Source: Sandaracinaceae bacterium
GTDB taxonomy: Bacteria; Myxococcota_A; Polyangia; Polyangiales; Sandaracinaceae
Length of the DNA stretch: 64,000 nt
Assembly (NCBI GenBank): GCA_020633195.1
Contig: JACKEC010000015.1
Coordinates: 806,001-870,000, forward strand
Direction: 5' to 3'
Shown here: one piece after another, positions 35,194 through 43,909 of the stretch
How positions within the stretch are numbered: position 1 is the first letter of the stretch
How the letters are laid out: every line of letters starts with the position of its first letter
Translations under genes and position numbers: made by a program
The notes under the pieces: model-generated
Told to the model about the DNA's origin: nothing
Seen by the model: only the letters and a program-made list of their open reading frames with translations
The model's database searches: none

Positions 35194-36336
35194 TCACGGG
35201 CAGTCGGGTACGCCCGGCAGGTGCGCGGCGGGGTCGTCGATGTAGATGTTCGACAGGTAGCCGCCTCGCTCCGGCACGTGGGCCCACCAGTCGTTCGTGT
35301 AGCCCTCGGCGGTGACCGTCTCGCCTCGAGCCTGACACTCGACCCGCACGCGCGTCGGGGTCGAGAGCACCGCGACCACGGCGGACGACAGCGAGGGGGA
35401 CTCGTGCACAGGCCGGTCGGCGCCCCACGTCGAGAACGTCCGCCCCCCCACACCGCAGGCGTTCTCGCTCACCAGGTGCGCGGCGAAGTAGCTGCCCGGA
35501 TAGGGCGCCAGCGATCGGCCCTCGATGTGGATGGTCTGTCCGGCGCTGCCGCGCAGCTGCTCGTAGTGCAGGTGGGGGCCCGACGAGGCGCCCGTCGTCC
35601 CCACTCGCCCCACCTCGGCGCCGCGCTCGACCCAGGCACCATCGGCGACGCTGAAGGCCGAGAGATGGAAGTAGTAGGTCCTCCATCCGTCTCCGTGCTC
35701 GACGACGACGTAGTTCCCGGCCCCTCCGGCCTCGAAGCGTCGCGTCGCGACCCCGGGGGCGGACGAGAGCACGGGTGCGCCGTTCGTCTCCCCGCCATCG
35801 GACCGCACGAAGTCGAGGGCCAGGCGCACTTCTGCCGAGTGGTGGCCGTAGGTCCAGCGTTCACCACACGCGTAGGGCGCCGAGAACTGGGGTGGGCCGT
35901 GGTCCGGGAGCTGGCAGCGCCCGCCAACACAGAGGAGAGCGTCACAGCAATCGGCGCCGTCCGCCGTGGCGCAGGCGGAACCCTCGCCACCGCAGCACAC
36001 GTCTCCAGCCGTCGTCGATCCGCAGGTGAGCTCACCGCAACAGGCCGCCGAGCCCGACGCGCACGCCTCACCACGGGCGAGGCAGGGGCCCGAGTCGGTC
36101 CCCGCGTCGGTCGACGCGTCGACAAGGGAGCCCGCGTCCGCCGAGGACGCGTCGGTGGCTCGCGCCGCGTCGTGGGGAGCAGCGTCTCTGGCTGACGACG
36201 CCGCATCGTACAGGTCCGCGCCCGCGTCGCTCCGTAGATCGCCACTCGCCGCGCAGCCGCAGAGCGAGGCCGCGACCGCCCACGGTGCGAGCGACACCAG
36301 ACACCATCGCGACCTGTTCGAGATTCCGTGCGTCAC
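35194..36336 (-). CDS. M23-type metallopeptidase lipoprotein
   Basis: 380 residues from a GTG at 36336 preceded by GGAGG; the longer in-frame version adds 38 unrelated residues. Signal and lipobox SLCGC near residue 21, then an Asp/Ala-rich linker, then a Cys-rich stretch about residues 85-150 with paired Cys typical of myxobacterial surface proteins. The LytM/M23 domain spans about residues 170-290, with RLALDFVRSDGG and SSGPHLHYEQLRG. The HLHYE part is the zinc-site HxH; the first-motif His is replaced in RLALDF, so activity is doubtful. An SH3-like tail ends the protein. It is the last gene of a three-lipoprotein operon. Confidence 0.8.
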   Translation of the reverse strand: MTHGISNRSRWCLVSLAPWAVAASLCGCAASGDLRSDAGADLYDAASSARDAAPHDAARATDASSADAGSLVDASTDAGTDSGPCLARGEACASGSAACCGELTCGSTTAGDVCCGGEGSACATADGADCCDALLCVGGRCQLPDHGPPQFSAPYACGERWTYGHHSAEVRLALDFVRSDGGETNGAPVLSSAPGVATRRFEAGGAGNYVVVEHGDGWRTYYFHLSAFSVADGAWVERGAEVGRVGTTGASSGPHLHYEQLRGSAGQTIHIEGRSLAPYPGSYFAAHLVSENACGVGGRTFSTWGADRPVHESPSLSSAVVAVLSTPTRVRVECQARGETVTAEGYTNDWWAHVPERGGYLSNIYIDDPAAHLPGVPDCP

Positions 36337-36352
36337 CTGGGCCTCCGATCCC

Positions 36353-38197
36353 TCATTCACCTCGAACGACGACCTGCGCCCGAAGGAGCACGACGTTCCG
36401 CGGCTCCATGCTCGAGAGAACGAAGGGCACGTCGAGCGCAACCCCCCCATCCGTCCACTCGGCCCCGATCAGAGGCAGCGGGTAAGCCGCGTAGACCCCC
36501 GCGCGTTCACAGCGCAAGAAGCGATCGCCGGCGCAGCGGTCTCCCTCGCAGCAATGACGTGCCTGGAACTCGGCCGCCGATGGAGTCAGCACATCGGTCT
36601 GAACCCATGGGCCCTCGGGCCTCGTGGCGGTCGCGAGTCGGACGCGGTTCGACGATGAGCCCTCGGTGACGTGGTGGTACATCACCACGAAGAGCCCGAC
36701 CGACTCCACGTACTGGGCGCCTAGCTCGTAGACCCCGTGCTCCTCGTTCTCGAGCAGCGCGGGGAGGGAGACGCGCTCGCTCCTCGACAGCTCGGCCGCC
36801 GCGACCCAGTGCCCTGTCGCGACGTCGTAGAGCTGGAAGCCGCCGGGGGTCTCGAGGTCTCGTATCGGCTTGCGCGCGAGATGCACCCCGTCGCGATAGA
36901 GCACACCCGGCAGACCCAGCCCGCGGCGCGTCTCCCCCGCCCCGAAGAGGTAGAGGTAGCCGTCGTGCTCGACGGGTGCCGTGTGGACGAAGTGTCCGCC
37001 CAACGGCCGGTCCCAGGCGACGTCATCGACCGCGTAGAGGATCTGCTGCGTCAGCCGGGGTCCGCGGTCCCAGCGCGCGACGAACGAGCGCCGCATCGGT
37101 CCGATATCGAACCGGCCGCTCCGACTCGCCCAGAACACGTAGGCGCCATCCGCGGTCCCGAGCGCCCCCGAGGGGACCTCGGCGGTCCCCGCGAACGACG
37201 ACGTCTCCGTCTCGAAGAACGGGACCGGGCGGTCGATGTAGTCGCGGATGGACTCGCCTGGTGGCGCATGCAGATAGGTCCCCTCGAAGTCACGGAGGAT
37301 CGATGGGTCCGCGACGGACGCGAGGCTCGGGTCGTCCTCCGTCACATAGAACTCGAGCTGCGAGCACAACGCCTCGAGGTCTGCGCGGGCCCCCTCGAGA
37401 TCGACGTGTGCGACGGAGTCGGGGTCCTCTCCGGGTCGCCAGATCGTCTGCCTTCCGTGCGAATCGCCGAAGAAGAAGTGCAAGTCATCGCCGACCACGG
37501 CGGGCGCGCCGCGGTCCGTTGCCGTGAGGTTGAACCTGGTGTGGGTCCGGTTGGCCGACTCGTACTCGCGCTCGTCGCCGCTGATCAGCTTGCAGACGAA
37601 CGAGGTGGCGCTGGGCTCGACGGAAGTCAGAGAGGTGAGGCGGCAGCCGTTGTCGGGATCACACGGCGCAGGCCCGTCGGGCTCACCGCCGCACGCCACC
37701 TCGTCTCCGCGCCTGACGCAGAGACCCGAGTCGCAGGTCGCCGTCCCGCAGCCCGGCGCGTCACAGTCGCTGCTCGACCGACACGCAGCGTCACAGAGCT
37801 CGTCGCTCCCGCACTCGCGCGTCACGACGAACGTCACCGCCGCCCACCCGGGGTGCACCGCGATCAGCGCGGATCGTTGCGCCGTCACGTTCCCGGCAGA
37901 GTCGAGCAGCTCGACGCGGACATGGGTCGAGGCCGTCCGAACGTCATCGAATTCCGCGATGCGAGCGCCCGTTCGGAAGCTCTGGTCGGTCGCCCTCAGG
38001 ATCGCGGTCCTCGGCTCCCCCGCGCCCTCCTCGGCCGTGGTCCGGACCATCGTGAAGTCATCGCCGGCTACGAGATCGGTTCGGATGTCGATGGCGAGCG
38101 CGGCGGGGTCGGTCGCGCAGCTTGCGAGCAGCGCGGCCAGGGGAAGCAATCCACATTGCCCCCGCGTGCCTCGAAGCGATGGCCATGCCGTCCTCAC
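36353..38197 (-). CDS. Secreted lipoprotein, paralogue of the upstream gene (DUF4185-like propeller)
   Basis: 614 residues. Lipobox LLASC near residue 27, an N-terminal domain of about 100 residues, a Cys-rich segment (CGSDELCDAACRSSSDCD), then a long domain from about residue 190. That domain matches the upstream gene product closely over its whole length, including FVCKLISGDEREYES, THTRFNL, VVGDDLHFFFGDSHG and RDYIDRPVPFFETET. Repeated short strand motifs with GD and W suggest a five-bladed propeller like DUF4185. Function unknown; perhaps binding or cleaving surface polysaccharide. It starts 3 bases after the stop of the paralogue. Confidence 0.75.
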   Translation of the reverse strand: MRTAWPSLRGTRGQCGLLPLAALLASCATDPAALAIDIRTDLVAGDDFTMVRTTAEEGAGEPRTAILRATDQSFRTGARIAEFDDVRTASTHVRVELLDSAGNVTAQRSALIAVHPGWAAVTFVVTRECGSDELCDAACRSSSDCDAPGCGTATCDSGLCVRRGDEVACGGEPDGPAPCDPDNGCRLTSLTSVEPSATSFVCKLISGDEREYESANRTHTRFNLTATDRGAPAVVGDDLHFFFGDSHGRQTIWRPGEDPDSVAHVDLEGARADLEALCSQLEFYVTEDDPSLASVADPSILRDFEGTYLHAPPGESIRDYIDRPVPFFETETSSFAGTAEVPSGALGTADGAYVFWASRSGRFDIGPMRRSFVARWDRGPRLTQQILYAVDDVAWDRPLGGHFVHTAPVEHDGYLYLFGAGETRRGLGLPGVLYRDGVHLARKPIRDLETPGGFQLYDVATGHWVAAAELSRSERVSLPALLENEEHGVYELGAQYVESVGLFVVMYHHVTEGSSSNRVRLATATRPEGPWVQTDVLTPSAAEFQARHCCEGDRCAGDRFLRCERAGVYAAYPLPLIGAEWTDGGVALDVPFVLSSMEPRNVVLLRAQVVVRGE

Positions 38198-38200
38198 TCC

Positions 38201-39712
38201 TCACAGCCCCCTGACCAGGACGCGGGTCCGAAAGAGCACGACGTTGTAGGGCTGCCACGTCGACGCCGTGAACGGCACATCCAGCACGACCCCCTCGCTC
38301 GTTCGTGTGCTCTCGATGAGGGGGAGCGGGTAGATCCCGTACAGGCCCGCGCGATCGCAATGGAGAATCTGCTCTCCCGGGCATCGATCGCCAACGCAGC
38401 AATGTCGGGCGGCGAAGAGCGGGTCGTGCATCGTGATGATGGGCACGCTGGTCCAGGGGCCCTCGGGGCGCTGAGCCACGGAGAGCACCATGTTGTTGCC
38501 CCCCGACGTATCGGAGAGCTGCTGGAACATCATCACGAAGAGGCCCGCCGAATCGACGTATTGGACCCCGAGCTCGCCGATCCCTCGCACGTCTTCGTCC
38601 AGCACGGCCGGGATCGCCGCGCGCTCGTCGGCGCCGATCGAGGTCGCCGCGATCCAGTCTCCGAGCCGCGGATCGTAGAGCTCGAAGCCGCCGGGGACGT
38701 CGATCTGAGCAATCGGCTTGCGCGCCACGTGCACCCCATCGCGTCGGTACTCGCCCGTCCCGAAGAGGTACAGGAATCCGTCCCGCTCCACCGGCGACAC
38801 CTGCAGGAAGTGGCCGCCGAGCGGTCGCCCCCAGGCGAGGTCGTCGAGGGGGTAGAGGATCTGCTGATTCAACCGTGGCCCGCCAGCCCATCGCGCGAGG
38901 AAGGAGAGACGCATGGGACCGATGGACCCCGTCCCCGGACGCGTGGCCCAGAAGACGTAGGCGCCGTCAGGGCGGCCGAGCGCACCCGCCGGGACCTCGA
39001 AGGAGCCCGCGAACGATCCCGTCTCCGTCTCGAAGAAGGGCACCGGTCGATCGATGTAGTCGCGAATCCGTTCTCCGGGGGGCGCCGTCAGGTACGCGCC
39101 CTCGAAGTCGCGCAGGATGCTGGGGTCGCCGGCCGCGGCGACGCTCGGCGTGTCCGCGGTCACGTAGAAGTCGAGCTGGTCGCAGAGCGCGCGAAGGTCA
39201 GCTCGCGCAGCCGAGAGCGAGACGCGCGCGACCGAGTCGGGATCCTCTCCTACGCGCCAGATGTCTCGCCAGCCGTGTGTGTCACCGAAGAACAGCGTCA
39301 GATCGTCGCCCACGATCGCCGGGATGCCGAGGTCCGTGCCCCGGAGGTTGAAGCGGGTGTGGGTGCGGTTGTCCGATTCGTAGCCCAGCTCGTCCCCGCT
39401 GATCAGCTTGCAGACGAGCGTGCGGCTCTCGCGCTCGACGGAGGTGATGGTCCGGGGGCCGCCGTCAGTGCCCACCTCCGCGTCCGCGCTGGCGGAGCCC
39501 GCGTCGTCCCAGGGGGGCGACCCGTCGTCGAGCCTCGCGGCGTCCATGGGCATCTCGGCGTCGACGTCCGCGTCCGCCCCCGGGTTGCCAGCGTCGCGCT
39601 CGGTCGGGCAGGCGCGCCCCGCCTCGCAGTCGACGGCGGAGGGATTCGTGGCGCAGGCAGCGAGGACGGCAGCGACGACCACGCACAGACTCCGGCCCGC
39701 GCCAACCCTCAT
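38201..39712 (-). CDS. Secreted lipoprotein, first of a paralogous pair (DUF4185-like propeller)
   Basis: 503 residues from ATG 39712 (MRVGAGRSLCVVVAAVLAAC), which gives a clean lipoprotein signal with lipobox LAAC. A short Asp-rich linker follows, then the same domain as the next gene: TLVCKLISGDELGYES, THTRFNLRG, IVGDDLTLFFGDTHGW and DRPVPFFETETGSF. It lacks the extra N-terminal and Cys-rich parts of its paralogue. A sigma-70 promoter with the shared operator (39793-39813) lies about 80 bases upstream, so it leads the operon with the M23 gene at the end. Confidence 0.78.
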   Translation of the reverse strand: MRVGAGRSLCVVVAAVLAACATNPSAVDCEAGRACPTERDAGNPGADADVDAEMPMDAARLDDGSPPWDDAGSASADAEVGTDGGPRTITSVERESRTLVCKLISGDELGYESDNRTHTRFNLRGTDLGIPAIVGDDLTLFFGDTHGWRDIWRVGEDPDSVARVSLSAARADLRALCDQLDFYVTADTPSVAAAGDPSILRDFEGAYLTAPPGERIRDYIDRPVPFFETETGSFAGSFEVPAGALGRPDGAYVFWATRPGTGSIGPMRLSFLARWAGGPRLNQQILYPLDDLAWGRPLGGHFLQVSPVERDGFLYLFGTGEYRRDGVHVARKPIAQIDVPGGFELYDPRLGDWIAATSIGADERAAIPAVLDEDVRGIGELGVQYVDSAGLFVMMFQQLSDTSGGNNMVLSVAQRPEGPWTSVPIITMHDPLFAARHCCVGDRCPGEQILHCDRAGLYGIYPLPLIESTRTSEGVVLDVPFTASTWQPYNVVLFRTRVLVRGL

Positions 39713-39792
39713 CGCGCTGGCCGGCGCAACGACGCGCTCGCAGAGGTCACCACGAACGCTGCCCGTCTCATGGTCGTCGTCCATCGTGGACC

Positions 39793-39813
39793 AAGTATAC
39801 ACGGTGTACACTT
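39793..39813. promoter_or_regulatory. TetR-type operator overlapping the promoter of the paralogue operon
   Basis: Near-perfect inverted repeat AAGTATACAC-N1-GTGTACACTT (one mismatch). On the minus strand it covers the -10 TATACT, with TAGACA 16 bases further upstream as -35. A closely related site lies at 40655-40675. The TetR gene at 43337-43909 is the obvious candidate regulator. Confidence 0.7.
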
Positions 39814-39831
39814 GCTGTCTATTAGAACTGT

Positions 39832-40638
39832 TCATGGGATTGGCACGTCTGCGCTTTCACCGGTCGCCGTCCACTTCGTCTCCCCACATCGCGCGCGGTC
39901 CCAGCGGCCTCCCTCGGCCGCACAGACCCTCAGCGCGGAGACCTCCTCGAGGGGCACATCGGCTGCCGCGGACCGGCAGCGTCCGGCGTAGTCGTGGCCC
40001 AATGCCCCTCGTAGGATCGCGGCGCCCTGACACGGCGCGACCCAGGTCCCGTCCGTTCGCCGCACGTCGAGCGAGTACTCGGCGCCCGTCTGCAGCTCGT
40101 TCCATCGAACCGGGATCGTCGCGCGGCTCCCCCCCGGCAGCTCGATGAACACGTCGTCCGAGTGGCCGTCGTACTCGGAGTGCGCGAAGTGGCGGAACGC
40201 GCCGTCGCTCGTGTAGTAGACCCGGAACCGCTCGATCAGCGGCAGCGTTCGACCGCCCCTCGTCCCGCTGAACAGCACCCTCCCGTCGTCGAGGACGAGC
40301 GCCGCCGGGTCGGCCAGATCGATGGAGACGAGGACGCGGTCGTACGCCTCCCTCGCATGCTCGTCGCAGCGGGCGCCGGTCCAGCCAGCGTCGCAACGGC
40401 ACAGCGCAGCCCCGGCCTCGAGCTCGCAGCGTCCGTGCGGGTCACAGGCGCGCACGCACGCTCCTTCGCCGGCGTCGATCGACGCGTCCAGTGGGAAGTG
40501 TCCGTCCGTCGACGGCGAGGCGTCTGTCGGGGGAGCGGCGTCGTCGAACATCGCGTCGAGCGCCGATGCCCCATCGGGGAGGCGGGCGGACGGTGACGCG
40601 CATCCGCACGAGAACCCGAGCGTGACGAGGAGGGTCAA
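39832..40638 (-). CDS. Secreted lipoprotein with an EGF-like domain
   Basis: 268 residues from a TTG at 40638, 17 bases from the operator; no ATG is available in frame nearby. Short hydrophobic signal with lipobox GFSC near residue 11, Asp/Ala-rich linker, then an EGF-like module about residues 60-92 (CVRACDPHGRCELEAG and CDAGWTGARCDE). The remaining 170 residues form a beta-rich domain I do not recognise. It is divergent from the pectinacetylesterase-like gene, sharing one operator. Confidence 0.7.
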   Translation of the reverse strand: MTLLVTLGFSCGCASPSARLPDGASALDAMFDDAAPPTDASPSTDGHFPLDASIDAGEGACVRACDPHGRCELEAGAALCRCDAGWTGARCDEHAREAYDRVLVSIDLADPAALVLDDGRVLFSGTRGGRTLPLIERFRVYYTSDGAFRHFAHSEYDGHSDDVFIELPGGSRATIPVRWNELQTGAEYSLDVRRTDGTWVAPCQGAAILRGALGHDYAGRCRSAAADVPLEEVSALRVCAAEGGRWDRARCGETKWTATGESADVPIP

Positions 40639-40645
40639 GTTGCGC

Positions 40646-40675
40646 TTGGCGCTGTGATATACAACGTGTATACTC
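40646..40675 (+). promoter_or_regulatory. Promoter and TetR-type operator for the PAE-SDR-CMD operon
   Basis: TTGGCG (40646-40651), 17-base spacer, TATACT (40669-40674) gives a good sigma-70 promoter reading rightward. The inverted repeat 40655-40675 with the core TATACA-N3-TGTATAC lies over the spacer and -10. It resembles the operator at 39793-39813 and would also cover a leftward promoter for the EGF-like lipoprotein. Confidence 0.7.
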
Positions 40676-40715
40676 CGCTCTCAGTCATGTAGTTGCGAGC
40701 CAGGTGAGAGCCGTG

Positions 40716-41924
40716 ATGAAACAACCGTTCAAGTCCATGCCAGTCTGGGTGTCTCTGGCCTTCGCCGTCGCCCTCATCGGGTGCGGAGCGCCGGTCGACG
40801 AGCCCGTGGACGCGGGGCACCGCGCCGACGCCGCGCCAACCCTCGACGCGGGGGCCCCCCTCGATGCCGCGTCGAGGCGCGACGCGGGCCTCGCTGACGC
40901 CGGCGCCGCCGTTCCAGACGTGGACGCGGGTCCCCTGATCGCGCCCGGCGAACCCATCGACGTGCCCTCGAACGAGTGGGTCTGGGTCCCCATGTCCTCG
41001 ATGCGCTGCGCGAATGGCACCGAGGGCGGCTTCGCCGTGAACTTCACCGAGGATCGAGAAGACCTCGTCATCTACCTTCAAGGTGGGGGCATCTGCTACG
41101 ACGCGATCACCTGTGCCGCGAGCCTGATCGACAGCGTCGGTCCAGACCCGCTGTCCACCGCCATTCAGCCAAGCGTCACTGGCAACCGGGGCATCTTCGA
41201 CCGGGCGGACGCCTCCAACCCCTTTCGCCAGGCGGGCTTCGTCGTGCTCCCCCACTGCACCGGCGACCATCACGTGGGCGACGCCGTCACGCGCTACGGC
41301 GCTCGGGAGGTCGTCCACCACGGCTACGCCAACGTCACGCGGCTCACCGAACGCCTCATCGCCACCTTCGCAGATGCACGGCGCGTGAGCGTGACCGGCT
41401 TCAGCGCAGGCGGAGTCGGGGCGGCAGGGAACTATCATCAGATCGCACGAGCGTTCGAGTCGATCGGGGGGCCGACGCCGTACTTCGTCGACGACGCCGG
41501 TCCGTTCCTTCGGAACGAGTACCTCGACGATTTCGCGCAGAACCGGCTGCGCGAATCGTGGAACCTCGACGCCACCGTCGGGACCTACTGCCCCGAGTGC
41601 CTCGAAGAGGGCGTCCACCGCGTCTACGAGGCGAACGCGCGCCTGCACCCCGCGGTGCGGGCATCGCTGTTGTGTGCATACGAGGACTCCGTGGTCGCGA
41701 CCCTCTACAGCGTCATGAACCGCAACGCCTTCACGGGCGCCCGTTTGCGCCGCGGGCTGGGCGACCTCGCGGACAGCCTGCACACGGCCGACGGGTTTCG
41801 CGTCTTCTTCTACGCTGGCGCCCGTCACGGCGCGTTGCACGAGCCGCTCTCCAGCACGGCTGGGCTATCGGACTTCCTGACCGCGCAGGTCACCGATGCC
41901 ACCTGGGATTCGGTGCGGCCATGA
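40716..41924 (+). CDS. Pectinacetylesterase-family lipoprotein
   Basis: 402 residues from ATG 40716. Lipobox LIGC near residue 23, then a long Asp/Ala linker to about residue 75. The catalytic part matches the pectinacetylesterase/NOTUM family of alpha/beta hydrolases: LVIYLQGGGICYDAITC about residue 115, the nucleophile elbow SVTGFSAGGVGAAG about residue 230, and the catalytic His likely in GARHGALHEPL. Such enzymes remove acetyl or acyl groups from polysaccharides or proteins. It overlaps the SDR start by four bases (ATGA). Confidence 0.85.
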   Translation: MKQPFKSMPVWVSLAFAVALIGCGAPVDEPVDAGHRADAAPTLDAGAPLDAASRRDAGLADAGAAVPDVDAGPLIAPGEPIDVPSNEWVWVPMSSMRCANGTEGGFAVNFTEDREDLVIYLQGGGICYDAITCAASLIDSVGPDPLSTAIQPSVTGNRGIFDRADASNPFRQAGFVVLPHCTGDHHVGDAVTRYGAREVVHHGYANVTRLTERLIATFADARRVSVTGFSAGGVGAAGNYHQIARAFESIGGPTPYFVDDAGPFLRNEYLDDFAQNRLRESWNLDATVGTYCPECLEEGVHRVYEANARLHPAVRASLLCAYEDSVVATLYSVMNRNAFTGARLRRGLGDLADSLHTADGFRVFFYAGARHGALHEPLSSTAGLSDFLTAQVTDATWDSVRP

Positions 41925-42793
41925 GGCGCGCCCCACACTCTCTCGAGGGGCGACGCGTGCTGGTCACCGGGGCGGCCCGTGGCATCGGCGCGGCGCTGGC
42001 GAGGCGGCTTCATGCGAGCGGAGCGCGCGTCGCTCTCGCTGGCTTGGAGCCCGATCGGCTGGCGACCGTGGCTCGCGAGTGCGGTGACGCGCCCTGGAGC
42101 TCGTGTGACGTGCGTGATCGACGTGCGGTCGACGCCGTGGTCGGCGCGCTGGTCTCCGACCTCGGCGGCCTCGACGTCGTGGTCGCGAACGCCGGCGTCG
42201 CCGCGCAGCTCCCCATCATCGGTGGCAATCCGGAGATCTTCGACCAGACGATCCAGGTCAACCTGCTTGGCGCCTATTACACGCTGCGCGCGGCCGGGTC
42301 CCACCTCGCACATCCCCAGGGCTACGCGCTCGCGGTTGGCTCGCTGGGCGGTGCGGTCCATCTCCCCTTGATGGGCGCTTACGCCGCGAGCAAGGCCGGG
42401 GTCGAAGCGCTGGCGAACTCCCTGCGCGCGGAGCTACGCCCGGCCGGTGCGCGCGTGGGCGTCGCGTACTTCGCCGAGCTCGACACGGACATGACCCGGC
42501 GTGGTTTCGGAACCAAGGCCGCCCGCGCCGCTGGCCGAAACGGCGCGATCTCGGGAGTCGCTCCACTCGAGCCGGCCATCGACGCCCTCGTGCGCGGGAT
42601 CACGCGCCGCGCGAGGATCATCGCGTCCCCTTGGTGGGTGCGGCCCCTCCTTCCACTGCGCGCTCTCGTGCAACGTGGTGCGGAGGTCGCGCTTCGTACG
42701 CGCTTCGAGCGCGCCGTCGAGGTCGCTCGAACCGAGGAGCCCACGATGACGACCACGCAGCCGCCATCGCCCGTGTCGGTGTTCGACCGATGA
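41921..42793 (+). CDS. Short-chain dehydrogenase/reductase
   Basis: 290-residue classical SDR. The cofactor motif is TGAARGIG near residue 18, NAG is in VVVANAGVA near residue 90, and the catalytic pair is YAASKAG near residue 150 with Ser in the preceding strand. The 40-residue C-terminal extension with a hydrophobic WWVRPLLPL segment is seen in SDRs that act on membrane lipids. It is coupled at both ends by four-base overlaps. The specific substrate cannot be assigned. Confidence 0.92.
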   Translation: MRRAPHSLEGRRVLVTGAARGIGAALARRLHASGARVALAGLEPDRLATVARECGDAPWSSCDVRDRRAVDAVVGALVSDLGGLDVVVANAGVAAQLPIIGGNPEIFDQTIQVNLLGAYYTLRAAGSHLAHPQGYALAVGSLGGAVHLPLMGAYAASKAGVEALANSLRAELRPAGARVGVAYFAELDTDMTRRGFGTKAARAAGRNGAISGVAPLEPAIDALVRGITRRARIIASPWWVRPLLPLRALVQRGAEVALRTRFERAVEVARTEEPTMTTTQPPSPVSVFDR

Positions 42794-43350
42794 GCACCAG
42801 GCTCGGGCCGGGAGGCTGGCGCGAGCTGGGCCTGGTCAACTGGGTCGCGGCGCACGTCGGGGGGCTCGCTACGAGATCGGGCGAGCCCCTGCGCCTCATC
42901 ACGGCGCTCGGGAGACACAGGGCCCTCTTCCGCGCTTGGCTCGTCTACAGCGTCTCGATGATGCCGTTCGGCCGCTTGCCCCGGCGCGACACCGAGCTCG
43001 TCATCCTGCGCGTCGCCCATCAGATGGCCTCCCACTACGAGCTGGCCCACCACCGGAGGCTGGCCCGCCGGGCGGGGCTCGACGACCGGGAGATCGAGCG
43101 CGTGTGTTCGGCCGGGTGTGAGGGCTGGTCGGACAGGACGACCGCGATCCTGACGGCGACCGACGAGCTCGTCATCGGCGTGGGGCTACGAGACGAATCG
43201 TGGGCGGCGCTCTCCGTCCACCTCGACGAACGCGAGCTCATCGAGCTGTGCCTCCTGGTCGGCCACTATCGCGGCCTCGCCAGCACGCTCAACGCGCTGG
43301 GCGTGGCCCCCGAGCACGGCGTCGCGGCGGCATCGGTCAGGGCGTGCTGA
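42790..43350 (+). CDS. Carboxymuconolactone decarboxylase-family protein (AhpD-like fold)
   Basis: 186 residues. The CMD domain includes LPRRDTELVILRVAHQMASHYELAHH, the place where AhpD-type members carry the CxxC; here the Cys residues are absent, so a peroxidase role is unlikely. Later GLDDREIERVC and TDELV are typical of the fold. It overlaps the SDR stop by four bases and the convergent TetR gene by 14 bases, and ends the operon. Confidence 0.88.
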   Translation: MSTRLGPGGWRELGLVNWVAAHVGGLATRSGEPLRLITALGRHRALFRAWLVYSVSMMPFGRLPRRDTELVILRVAHQMASHYELAHHRRLARRAGLDDREIERVCSAGCEGWSDRTTAILTATDELVIGVGLRDESWAALSVHLDERELIELCLLVGHYRGLASTLNALGVAPEHGVAAASVRAC

Positions 43351-43909
43351 GCAGCAGACGCTCGGCGATGTATTTCAGGGTGCTGCGCAGGTGCGCGATC
43401 GAAGCGTCGCTGACGGAGTTCCCTTCGTCATCCTCGCGCAGCTTCAGGCGGACGGCCATCTCCAGCGCGAGCAGGGTCGTATTCACGATCAGCGGGTCCA
43501 CGGGGGACGTTGCGCACTCCCGGTACCATGCGCCGATCTGGTTCATGGCATCGATCCGGGTCGGATAGAGGGGCGAGTCCTGGTGTTGTGCCTCGCCACC
43601 GAGCACATACATCAGGCGGGGATAGAGCCACGCGCTCCGCAGGTGCGCTTCGATGATCCCGTTGATGAGCTCCTCGCAGGACCCGGCAACGCGATGCTTC
43701 TCTTCGCACTCCGTGAGCAGGCGTTCCACGCCGAGCAGGTAGATGGCGTGCATCACATCCTGCTTGTCCGAGAAGTAGGCGTAGAAGGTGCGGCGCGAGA
43801 CCCCTGCGCGCTCGATCAGCTCCTGCACGGATGGCTCGCTCGTGCCCCGCTCCATGAACACCTGGGCGCTCCCGAACATGATCAGTGCCCGCTTGCTGTC
43901 GAGATCCAC
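43337..43909 (-). CDS. TetR family transcriptional regulator
   Basis: 190 residues. HTH about residues 25-48 with VQELIERAGVSRRTFYAYF, the standard TetR recognition helix, followed by an all-helical ligand domain. It lies at the end of, and opposite to, the PAE-SDR-CMD operon. Two near-identical palindromes over the two local promoters (39793 and 40655) are its likely binding sites. The inducer is unknown. Confidence 0.92.
   Translation of the reverse strand: MDLDSKRALIMFGSAQVFMERGTSEPSVQELIERAGVSRRTFYAYFSDKQDVMHAIYLLGVERLLTECEEKHRVAGSCEELINGIIEAHLRSAWLYPRLMYVLGGEAQHQDSPLYPTRIDAMNQIGAWYRECATSPVDPLIVNTTLLALEMAVRLKLREDDEGNSVSDASIAHLRSTLKYIAERLLLSTP

Noticed and set aside
36737..39991. Open frame of 1084 codons on the plus strand
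   Set aside because: It is antisense to two well-supported lipoprotein genes. Its product is Arg/Glu/Val-rich shadow sequence without domains, and long antisense frames are expected at this GC.
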